This document shows positions 1-5,652 of a stretch of DNA of 5,652 nucleotides, one piece after another; the first letter of the stretch is position 1, and each line of letters begins with the position of its first letter. The stretch spans positions 1 through 5,652 of the forward strand of contig SKWP01000351.1 of assembly GCA_007128865.1 (NCBI GenBank), read 5' to 3'. The DNA is from Paracoccaceae bacterium. GTDB taxonomy: Bacteria; Pseudomonadota; Alphaproteobacteria; Rhodobacterales; Rhodobacteraceae. Both the position numbers and the translations under genes were made by a program. The notes beneath the pieces are model-generated. The model ran no database searches and was not told the origin of the DNA. It saw only the letters and a list, made by a program, of their open reading frames with translations.

Positions 1-121
1 CGAGGATTTTCAGGCGATGCTGCGCACGCCCGAGATGCGCCAGCGCAACCGCGAGATCGCCGCGCTGTGCACAAGGTTCGAGCCGGTGATGTACGAAGTC
101 GCGGCGGTCTTCGCGGTCTGA
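1..121 (+). CDS. C-terminal end of an unidentified protein (5' truncated by window edge)
   Basis: The reading frame that begins at base 2 is open from the window edge to a TGA at 119-121 and gives 39 residues. Its codons nearly all end in G or C, like the clear genes here, which supports real coding. The visible tail is charged and helical in character (a PEMRQRNREIAALC stretch) and then more hydrophobic (MYEVAAVFAV at the very end). I do not recognise a family from this short piece. The tail has no obvious metal or nucleotide binding motif, and a single cysteine lies 17 residues from the end. The next gene on the same strand starts 71 bases later, so cotranscription is possible but not shown. 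Confidence 0.6.
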   Translation, partial: EDFQAMLRTPEMRQRNREIAALCTRFEPVMYEVAAVFAV

Positions 122-131
122 ACACGAAAAG

Positions 132-160
132 GTCGGGCTGCGGTCGCCGCCGCCACCGAC
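132..160 (+). other. Nested inverted repeats between genes
   Basis: An outer stem GTCGG (132-136) pairs with CCGAC (156-160), and inside it GCGG (140-143) pairs with CCGC (147-150) around a 3-base loop. It lies 11 bases after the stop of the upstream gene, where a transcript end or processing stem could sit. No T run follows, so it is not a standard intrinsic terminator. In DNA this rich in G and C such stems also arise by chance. Confidence 0.25.
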
Positions 161-192
161 TGCCTGCATCAAGGCCCGCGCGGGAGCACGCA

Positions 193-828
193 ATGCTCGT
201 CTGGTTCGACCGCCATTTCTCGATCCGGCTGCCGGCGGGGCGGTTTATCGGCAATACGCTGCTGCTGAGTATCGGGGGCCTGTTGCCGGTCCTGGCCCTG
301 TACATCGCCGGCACGCCCGGATTCTGGGGGCATCTTGCGGGCACAAGGGGCGCGTTCGGGCCGTTCCTGCGGCAGGTCGTGACGAACGGCCTGCCCGCGG
401 TGGTGGCCGTGAACTGGGTCGGTCTGATCCTGTTTGCCCGACTACGGGCGCAAACCCTTGGCCCCTTTGCGGTCCTTACGCTGGATTTCGGCGCGCGGAT
501 CGTTCTGTTTGCACTTCTTCACGGTGCGGTCTTTGCTGTGTCCGCGCTGGTGTTCGGTGCCTTTGGCGGCGATCCTGCCCAGGCGATCGCTGCACTCGGG
601 CCGACGCTTGCCCGTGCCGCCGCGTTCGGCAATCTTGCCGGCGTCTATCTCTATGCGACGCTTGTCAGCGCCCTTCCCCTGCACATGGCGCTGATCGCGG
701 CAATCCTTGAAGGCCGCGGGCGTTTGCAGCTTCGGCCATTCATGCTGGTCTTGCCCGCGGCAGCGATCATTGCGGTTCAGTTCGCGGCTCTGACAGGCGT
801 GGGTCGGGTGCTTGGGTACCTGATCTGA
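193..828 (+). CDS. Unrecognised multi-pass membrane protein, 211 aa
   Basis: The frame stays open upstream to base 67, but the 42 extra residues are Arg-rich, unlike the rest, and partly overlap the end of the preceding gene. The ATG at 193 is preferred because GGGAG at 182-186 lies 6 bases upstream and the protein then begins MLVWFDRHFS. The product is strongly hydrophobic, with likely membrane segments near residues 18-40, 65-83, 98-122, 147-171 and 182-203. Basic residues (R82, R84, R175, R177) lie in the connecting loops. There is no cysteine, no catalytic motif and no nucleotide binding loop that I can see. Two polar residues, N146 and H164, fall in or near segment 4. The function is unknown. 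An inner-membrane location follows from hydrophobicity only. The GC-ending codon bias supports a real gene. Whether it shares a transcript with its neighbours cannot be told. Confidence 0.75.
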   Translation: MLVWFDRHFSIRLPAGRFIGNTLLLSIGGLLPVLALYIAGTPGFWGHLAGTRGAFGPFLRQVVTNGLPAVVAVNWVGLILFARLRAQTLGPFAVLTLDFGARIVLFALLHGAVFAVSALVFGAFGGDPAQAIAALGPTLARAAAFGNLAGVYLYATLVSALPLHMALIAAILEGRGRLQLRPFMLVLPAAAIIAVQFAALTGVGRVLGYLI

Positions 829-1215
829 AGCCTCCTGGCAGCTCCTGCCGGTGATCCTTGCCGACGATGCGCGTGCATGCGCAGACCTTGGCGGGCATCT
901 GCGGTCCATGGCAGAAAAGGGCGGATCATGGCCGAACATTCTGCTATCCGGTATTGTCGGTGGGCTATCCGCCACTTCGCGGCCCCCGAATGGCGCGCCT
1001 GTATCGGGGCGCGGGTTTGGCGGGTGAACGCGGCTGCAGGCTTGGCGAAGGTGAACTGAAGGCCCGATGGCGACGACGAAGGCTCTGAATGCGCGAGGCT
1101 TTGAGGCGGTGGGCGATGTACCGCCGCTGCCGGCTCAGCCATCCCGAACAGGCCCGCAGACCCCGGGCTGTTGCGCAACCATGACGCGGCGCGGCGTGTC
1201 ACGACCTGAAATCAA

Positions 1216-1241
1216 CGGTCGGCGCCCGACTGTCGGGTTTT
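1216..1241 (+). terminator. Candidate intrinsic terminator / attenuator with a competing hairpin
   Basis: CCCGA (1225-1229) and TCGGG (1233-1237) form a stem around CTG, directly followed by TTTT (1238-1241), the shape of a weak Rho-independent terminator. The same CCCGA bases can instead pair upstream: CGGTCGG (1216-1222) with CCGACTG (1226-1232) makes a 7-bp stem with loop CGC and one G-T pair. The two stems exclude each other. The site lies 35 bases before the start of the thioredoxin/CcdA gene. It may end a transcript entering from upstream, end a small RNA, or attenuate the downstream gene. The stem and T run are short, so termination strength is doubtful. Confidence 0.4.
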
Positions 1242-1242
1242 C

Positions 1243-1257
1243 CGGCGTCATGCGCCG
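1243..1257 (+). other. Third leader hairpin before the redox gene
   Basis: CGGCG (1243-1247) and CGCCG (1253-1257) form a perfect 5-bp stem with loop TCATG. It follows the terminator-like stem by a few bases and ends 18 bases before the ATG at 1276. It could affect access of ribosomes to a start region that has only a weak Shine-Dalgarno sequence. No T run follows. Confidence 0.3.
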
Positions 1258-1275
1258 AGCGGGGTTTCCGAGCCG

Positions 1276-2556
1276 ATGACGCGCACCCGTCCGCCCGGAA
1301 GCCTTGCACACACCGCCTGCTGCTGGCTTGCCCGGGGCATCGCCGGGCTTTGGCTGACCGTTGTCATCGCCTTTGCCGGCCTGGCCCCGGCGCAGGGTGC
1401 CACCTCTGACGATGACGCGGTGCTGCATGTGTTCTGGAGCGTCGACTGCCCCGTCTGTGTCCGACAGAAGCCATGGCTGGATGGCCTGGAAGCGCGTTTT
1501 CCCGGCCTGCAGGTGGTTGAGTGGGAACTTTCACGCACCGACCGCCATCACGCGCTTTTTCAGGAAATGGCCGAAGCCCGCGGAATCAGCGCACATTATG
1601 TGCCCACGCTCATGCTTGGCGCGCGCGCATGGGTCGGCGACACGCCCGGCCAGCGTGCCGAGATCGAGGCGGCGATCGCGGCCATGCTGGCGGGCGATGC
1701 CGAACCCGTGGCCCCGATCAGCGTATTGCGTCTGCCCCTGCTGGGCGAGGTCGAGCATGCCACGGCCTCGGTGCTGGGCCTGACTGTCCTGATCGCCTTC
1801 GTCGACGGGTTCAATCCCTGCTCGCTCTGGGTTCTGACCCTGCTGCTGGGGATCGTTATCGCCTCGGGCTCGCGCCGGCGTGTGGCGGTCGTGGGTATCA
1901 GCTTTCTGCTGACCACGGCGCTGATCTATGGCGCCTTCATCGCCGGTCTGTTCAGCGTGCTGGCCTTTGCCTTTGCCCTGTCGTGGGTGCGCTGGGCAGT
2001 GGCCCTGTTTGCGCTGGGCTTCGGTCTTGTCAGCATCAAGGATTACTTCTGGTACGGGCGGGGGCTTACCTTTTCGATTCCGGAGGCCAAGAAACCCGGA
2101 ATCTACCAACGCCTGCGCGGATTGCGGCAGCAGGACATGAGTACGCCAGCGCTGATCGGCGCAACCGTGATCATGGCCGCGGGAATTGCGCTGGTGGAAT
2201 TGCCCTGTACCGCGGGCTTTCCGGTGATCTGGTCGGGTATCCTGGCCGAGCGCGATGTGGGTCGGGCCGGCTTTTCGGGATTGCTGGCCATTTATGTGCT
2301 GACCTATCTGAGCGTCGAGCTGGTGATATTCGCGATTGCCGTCGCAGGCATGAGCCTTGGCCGGATGGGCGAGCATCATGGCCGCGCCTTCAAGCTGTTG
2401 GGCGGCGCCGTCATGGTGGCGCTGGCCGGCGCATTGGCGCTGCGGCCCGAGATGATGGAGGATCTGAGCGCAACCTTGATCCTGTTTGGTGCGGCGCTCG
2501 GTTCGGCGGCCGCCGTGATGGTGGCTCACCGCCTGATTTCGGCAGGCCGCGCCTGA
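1276..2556 (+). CDS. Thioredoxin-like / CcdA-DsbD-like transmembrane fusion (thiol redox, electron transfer across the inner membrane)
   Basis: Product of 426 residues. An N-terminal signal sequence (hydrophobic core about 21-36, likely AxA cleavage after A39) leads to a thioredoxin-fold domain at about 48-140. This carries the redox pair C58-P-V-C61 and a probable cis-proline at P110 in a YVPTLML stretch. A membrane domain of about seven segments follows (near 166-195, 203-224, 231-253, 291-318, 333-358, 372-390, 397-418). It has one cysteine in an NPC motif (C182, segment 1) and one in an LPC motif (C311, segment 4), the spacing expected of a CcdA/DsbD electron carrier. Basic loops (R200-R202, 255-286, the C-terminus) fit a periplasmic thioredoxin domain and cytoplasmic C-terminus. 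By family knowledge it takes electrons from cytoplasmic thioredoxin and passes them to periplasmic thiols, for example in cytochrome c maturation or disulfide repair. The actual partner is unknown. The Shine-Dalgarno before ATG 1276 is weak. DsbD itself has its thioredoxin domain after the membrane part. Confidence 0.88.
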   Translation: MTRTRPPGSLAHTACCWLARGIAGLWLTVVIAFAGLAPAQGATSDDDAVLHVFWSVDCPVCVRQKPWLDGLEARFPGLQVVEWELSRTDRHHALFQEMAEARGISAHYVPTLMLGARAWVGDTPGQRAEIEAAIAAMLAGDAEPVAPISVLRLPLLGEVEHATASVLGLTVLIAFVDGFNPCSLWVLTLLLGIVIASGSRRRVAVVGISFLLTTALIYGAFIAGLFSVLAFAFALSWVRWAVALFALGFGLVSIKDYFWYGRGLTFSIPEAKKPGIYQRLRGLRQQDMSTPALIGATVIMAAGIALVELPCTAGFPVIWSGILAERDVGRAGFSGLLAIYVLTYLSVELVIFAIAVAGMSLGRMGEHHGRAFKLLGGAVMVALAGALALRPEMMEDLSATLILFGAALGSAAAVMVAHRLISAGRA

Positions 2557-2604
2557 TCCGGCCCCGGCCCGGCCCCTCGAATGTTTTGAGACGTTGCCTG
2601 CGGG

Positions 2605-3354
2605 TCAGCCCGAGGAGTCGAGCGCAGACACGATTGCTGCGAAATCCGCAGCCTTGAGGCTGGCACCACCAACCAGCGCGCCGTCGACTTCGGGCAGGGC
2701 AAAGATTGCCGCGGCATTGCCCGGCTTGACAGAGCCACCATAGAGCAGGCGTATTCCCGCGCCTTCGCCGCCGAGCAGGCGCTGCAACGCGCCGCGCAAG
2801 GCCGCGTGAACCTCGGCGATCTGTGCTTCGGTCGGGGTGCGGCCGGTGCCGATGGCCCAGACCGGTTCATAGGCGATGACGGTATTGACCGCCGACGCAC
2901 TGTCGGGCAGCGACCCCGCAAGCTGGCCCGACACCACCGCCAGGGTCTGGCCCCGGTCGCGTTCGGCTTCCGTTTCGCCCAGGCAAATGATTGCCACCAG
3001 CCCTGCGGCATGGGCGGCGGCAGCTTTGGTGGCGACCTGATCATCGGTTTCGCCATGATCGCTGCGGCGTTCCGAATGACCGACGATCACATGGCTTGCC
3101 CCTGCATCGGCCAGCATCGCCGCCGAGACATCGCCGGTATGCGCGCCCGATGCAGTGTGGTGGCAGTCCTGGCCGCCCAGAAGCACACCGCTGCCGGCCA
3201 GCGCCGCAGCCATCGGGGCCAGCAGCGTCGCGGGCGGGCAGATCAGCCTTTCGCAGCGCGCCGTGGCGGTATCGCGCGCAAGGGCGCGGGCCTCGTCCAG
3301 ATCGGCCGAAAGCCCGTGCATCTTCCAGTTTCCGGCGGCAAGCCTGCGGCGCAT
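2605..3354 (-). CDS. tpiA: Triosephosphate isomerase
   Basis: Interconverts dihydroxyacetone phosphate and glyceraldehyde 3-phosphate in glycolysis and gluconeogenesis, in the cytosol. The 249-residue length is normal for the family. All catalytic parts are visible: N9 and K11 in AAGNWKM, the electrophilic H93 in VIVGHSERR, and the catalytic base E163 in [11 protein letters not shown], followed by the flexible phosphate loop (about 167-173). Further phosphate contacts are YGGSV at 205-209 and the GG at 229-230. The frame extends upstream to 3471, but the ATG at 3354 is preferred: AGGGGG lies 5 bases before it and [12 protein letters not shown] is the usual N-terminus. It lies 79 bases after the A-type carrier gene on the same strand and converges on the redox gene with 48 bases between the two stops. 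It appears intact. Confidence 0.97.
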   Translation of the reverse strand: MRRRLAAGNWKMHGLSADLDEARALARDTATARCERLICPPATLLAPMAAALAGSGVLLGGQDCHHTASGAHTGDVSAAMLADAGASHVIVGHSERRSDHGETDDQVATKAAAAHAAGLVAIICLGETEAERDRGQTLAVVSGQLAGSLPDSASAVNTVIAYEPVWAIGTGRTPTEAQIAEVHAALRGALQRLLGGEGAGIRLLYGGSVKPGNAAAIFALPEVDGALVGGASLKAADFAAIVSALDSSG

Positions 3355-3400
3355 CGCGTCCCCCTGCCCGTGATTGCTGCGGTGCAGACTACCCGCCGCA

Positions 3401-3419
3401 CCGGCAAAGGCAATGCCGG
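3401..3419 (-). other. Perfect inverted repeat between the Fe-S carrier gene and tpiA
   Basis: CCGGCA (3401-3406) and TGCCGG (3414-3419) form a 6-bp stem with a 7-base loop, within the 79-base gap. No T run follows on the minus strand, so it is not a clear terminator. It could be a processing or partial stop signal that sets tpiA apart from the Fe-S genes, or chance in GC-rich DNA. Confidence 0.3.
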
Positions 3420-3433
3420 CCGGATTGCGGTTG

Positions 3434-3808
3434 TCAGGCGCTGCGTGCCGCGGCCGCCCCGGGTTCGCCAAAGCTGATCGATTCGCCGCAACCGCAGGCG
3501 TCGGTCACATTGGGGTTGCGGAAACGAAAGCCGCTTTCGACAAGGCCGGTTTCATAGTCGATTTCGGTGCCGAACAGAAACATCTGCGCCATCGGCGCAA
3601 TGATCACGCGGGCACCGTCCTGATCGACGATCTCTTCATGCGGATCGATCGCGGTGGCGGCCTCCATGGTGTATTCCATGCCCGCGCAACCACCCTTGCG
3701 CACGCCGATCCGCAGGCCAAGCGCACCCTCGCGTGCCATCAGCCGGGCAATCTGGCGCACCGCTGCCGGTGTCATGGTAACCGGGGATTTTCCGGGAACT
3801 GCAAACAT
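3434..3808 (-). CDS. sufA: A-type iron-sulfur carrier (HesB/IscA/SufA family)
   Basis: A 124-residue cytosolic protein of the A-type carrier family, which receives Fe-S clusters from a scaffold and hands them to target enzymes. The three cluster-binding cysteines are present in the family pattern: C41 in GGCAGMEY, then C105 and C107 in ACGCGES near the C-terminus. The stretch [16 protein letters not shown] and the FRFRNPNV segment before the CGC are typical. The Ala-rich tail (residues 114-124) extends a little past the usual end. The start at 3808 has GGAG 8 bases upstream. It follows the SufT-like gene by 37 bases, so the two are probably cotranscribed. The symbol sufA rests on this neighbour. 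IscA or ErpA cannot be excluded, since the A-type subgroups are hard to tell apart by eye. Confidence 0.93.
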   Translation of the reverse strand: MFAVPGKSPVTMTPAAVRQIARLMAREGALGLRIGVRKGGCAGMEYTMEAATAIDPHEEIVDQDGARVIIAPMAQMFLFGTEIDYETGLVESGFRFRNPNVTDACGCGESISFGEPGAAAARSA

Positions 3809-3809
3809 T

Positions 3810-3821
3810 CGGAGGACTCCG
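3810..3821 (-). promoter_or_regulatory. Ribosome binding site inside a small hairpin
   Basis: On the minus strand CGGAG (3821-3817) can pair with CTCCG (3814-3810) across two bases, or as a 4-bp stem with a 4-base loop. The GGAG in the first arm is the likely Shine-Dalgarno of the A-type carrier gene, 8 bases before its ATG. The stem would hide the site, so it may lower or regulate initiation, but it is short. Confidence 0.35.
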
Positions 3822-3846
3822 GTTCAGGGATGGCTCTGCGGGGCGG

Positions 3847-4203
3847 TCACATGAAACCCAGTTCGAGCCGGGCCTCGTCGGACATCATGTCCATGCCCCA
3901 TTGCGGCTCGAAGGTCATTTCGACATCGACCTGGCGCACACCCGCCACGGCGTTTACCGCATCGGCGACCCATCCCGGCATTTCGCCGGCAACGGGACAG
4001 CCGGGCGCCGTCAGCGTCATGACGATATCGACGGCGTTGTCGTCGGAGATGTCGATGGTATAGACCAGCCCGAGATCGTAGATGTTGACGGGGATTTCGG
4101 GATCGTAAACCGACCGGCAAGCCTCGACCACGCTTTCATAAAGCGGATGGTCGGTGCTGGAGGGCCGGATCAGCGGGGTTCCCTCGGGAAGTGGGTCGGT
4201 CAT
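3847..4203 (-). CDS. sufT: SUF-associated Fe-S assembly protein, SufT-like (DUF59/MIP18 family)
   Basis: A 118-residue protein of the DUF59/MIP18 family, which takes part in Fe-S protein maturation in the cytosol. The core is clear: DPEIPVNIYDLGLVY at 34-48, then MTLTAPGCP at 62-70 with the conserved C69, then VAGEMPGWV. The C-terminal part, EPQWGMDMMSDEARLELGF at 99-117, matches the W...MS..A+.ELG ending of the SUF-linked subgroup. The ATG at 4203 has GGAG 8 bases upstream. It is the first gene of the minus-strand block and directly precedes the A-type carrier gene. No sufB, C, D or S genes are in view: the next gene upstream is divergent, so this pair is separate from any core suf operon, at least locally. 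The symbol sufT is commonly used for this family, though some SufT proteins are longer. The biochemical role (late transfer or maturation) is family knowledge, not seen here. Confidence 0.9.
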   Translation of the reverse strand: MTDPLPEGTPLIRPSSTDHPLYESVVEACRSVYDPEIPVNIYDLGLVYTIDISDDNAVDIVMTLTAPGCPVAGEMPGWVADAVNAVAGVRQVDVEMTFEPQWGMDMMSDEARLELGFM

Positions 4204-4238
4204 GCGCCGGTCTCCGGTGGCGGGCGTTTTCCTGAGCG

Positions 4239-4268
4239 TTTATATAGGGATTTCTCGGGCCGCGTCCA
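4239..4268 (-). promoter_or_regulatory. Candidate sigma70-type promoter of the sufT-sufA block
   Basis: On the minus strand TGGACG (4268-4263) and TATAAA (4244-4239) are separated by 18 bases, a 4/6 and a 5/6 match to the -35 and -10 consensus. Transcription would begin near 4232, leaving a leader of about 30 bases before the ATG at 4203. The AT-rich TTTATATA stands out in this GC-rich DNA. I do not see a clear palindrome typical of Irr or IscR-type iron regulators overlapping it. Confidence 0.45.
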
Positions 4269-4296
4269 GTGGTGGCAATGAAATCGGGGGGCAGGA

Positions 4297-4632
4297 ATGG
4301 TCTGGGTAAGGCGCGGGATCGTGTTCGCGGTGTTGCTGGCAATCGCGGTTGCGGCACATGACCGCTGGCTTGCCCATCGGCTCGCGGTGGTGCTGGCAGT
4401 GGTCGACGCCGATCGCGAGCGGAATCTCGAAGATGGCGAACCGATGGACTGGCGGCTCCGGATCGGCGATCTGCACCCCGATCTCTGCCTGGCACTGATC
4501 CGGCCCGAAAGCTTCCGGCTGTTGCCCGCGACCGGCAGGCTTTCGTTGCCGGCGGGCCTTCGCGCCCGGCCCGAAGCCGGCGGGTGCCGCAGGCTTTCCG
4601 GCAATGCGGTCCTGCTGACCGAGGGGCGCTGA
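4297..4632 (+). CDS. Small membrane-anchored or exported protein of unknown function, 111 aa
   Basis: Starts at ATG 4297, with a G-rich stretch (4286-4291) about 5 bases upstream as a possible Shine-Dalgarno and AGGA directly before the ATG. The N-terminus MVWVRRGIVFAVLLAIAVAA is a short basic start followed by a hydrophobic stretch at about 7-20, fitting a signal peptide or a single membrane anchor. A second mildly hydrophobic stretch (RLAVVLAVVDA, 28-38) follows. The remaining 70 or so residues are soluble in character, with prolines and two cysteines, C64 and C97, that could form a disulfide in the periplasm. I recognise no domain. The codons end mostly in G or C, supporting a real gene. 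It diverges from sufT and precedes tgt on the same strand by 73 bases, so it may share a transcript with tgt. Confidence 0.65.
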   Translation: MVWVRRGIVFAVLLAIAVAAHDRWLAHRLAVVLAVVDADRERNLEDGEPMDWRLRIGDLHPDLCLALIRPESFRLLPATGRLSLPAGLRARPEAGGCRRLSGNAVLLTEGR

Positions 4633-4634
4633 TC

Positions 4635-5652
<1,018 letters not shown>

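Larger units (their letters stand above)
829..1275. other. Gene-free stretch of about 450 bases with hairpin-rich 3' end
   Basis: No frame here gives a convincing protein. The open frames are short, Arg/Pro rich, unlike any family I know, and use many codons that are rare in neighbouring genes (CGA for Arg, for example). Seen directly: a 7-bp hairpin right after the upstream stop (835-841 with 845-851, including one T-G pair, no T run); an 8-base direct repeat GCTATCCG at 943-950 and 964-971; and a cluster of hairpins at 1216-1257, annotated separately. I found no tRNA-like arms and no clear -35/-10 pair. The stretch could hold the promoter and leader of the downstream redox gene, a small RNA, or decayed coding sequence. 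Nothing in it settles which. Confidence 0.6.

Noticed and set aside
67..192. N-terminal extension of the membrane protein to ATG 67
   Set aside because: The added 42 residues are Arg-rich and unlike the rest, overlap the end of the upstream gene in another frame, and ATG 67 lacks a good ribosome site, whereas ATG 193 has one.
831..851. CCTCCT and CTCC bases in a hairpin, resembling anti-Shine-Dalgarno loops of Rhodobacter small RNAs
   Set aside because: Only a loose resemblance: no repeated motif copies, promoter or terminator accompany it.
442..975. Long open frame on the minus strand (177 codons) across the membrane protein gene
   Set aside because: It is antisense to a better-supported hydrophobic gene, its product is low in hydrophobic content and rich in Arg/Lys/Gln/Pro as expected for a shadow frame, and no family is recognisable.
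1531..2529. 332-codon minus-strand frame opposite the redox gene, and a 378-codon plus-strand frame at 1521-2657
   Set aside because: Both are shadows produced by GC-rich codon bias. The thioredoxin and CcdA motifs lie in the frame starting at 1276.
2557..2604. Bidirectional terminator between the convergent genes (CTCGAA/TTTGAG, 2576-2590)
   Set aside because: The stem is only 6 bp with a G-T pair and AT-rich top, and no T run follows on either strand, so it is too weak to annotate.
3355..3471. Upstream extension of the tpiA frame to 3471
   Set aside because: The canonical triosephosphate isomerase N-terminus and a strong ribosome site point to ATG 3354. The extension overlaps the A-type carrier gene.
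4239..4268. Iron-regulator operator overlapping the sufT promoter
   Set aside because: I looked for an Irr-type or IscR/RirA-type palindrome and saw none that fits. TATATA is palindromic but too short to claim.

Overview
This is a GC-rich bacterial window that reads as an alphaproteobacterial chromosome, most likely Rhodobacterales/Paracoccaceae. That placement is inferred from the high GC at third codon positions and from the sequence style of Tgt, the A-type iron-sulfur carrier and the SufT-like protein. The species cannot be told from the sequence. There is no sign of a phage, insertion sequence, CRISPR array, tRNA or rRNA.

Layout. (1) Bases 1-121 hold the last 39 codons of an unidentified plus-strand gene. 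(2) 193-828 (+) encodes an unrecognised membrane protein of 211 residues with about five hydrophobic segments. (3) 829-1275 is a 447-base stretch without a convincing gene. Its last 50 bases are rich in hairpins, including one terminator-like stem with a T run, just ahead of the next start codon. (4) 1276-2556 (+) encodes a 426-residue redox membrane protein: signal peptide, periplasmic thioredoxin-like domain with a CPVC motif, then a CcdA/DsbD-like membrane domain with an NPC and an LPC cysteine motif. (5) A minus-strand block converges on it: a SufT-like protein (4203-3847), an A-type Fe-S carrier (3808-3434) and triosephosphate isomerase tpiA (3354-2605). (6) Divergent from that block on the plus strand are a small membrane-anchored protein of unknown function (4297-4632) and tgt, queuine tRNA-ribosyltransferase (4706 to the window edge), which starts with TTG.

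How the genes fit together. The SufT-like and A-type carrier genes are 37 bases apart and are very probably one transcript for Fe-S cluster delivery, driven by a sigma70-like promoter at about 4239-4268. tpiA follows 79 bases later on the same strand with its own strong ribosome binding site and may or may not be cotranscribed. The thioredoxin/CcdA fusion would carry electrons across the inner membrane to periplasmic thiols. Tgt puts the queuosine precursor preQ1 into tRNA.

Most of the window is ordinary housekeeping. The items most worth a second look are the domain order of the redox protein (thioredoxin before the membrane domain, unlike the C-terminal one of DsbD), the overlapping alternative hairpins in its leader, the long gene-free gap, and two unassigned membrane or exported proteins. 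I found nothing that can honestly be called a new biological system.
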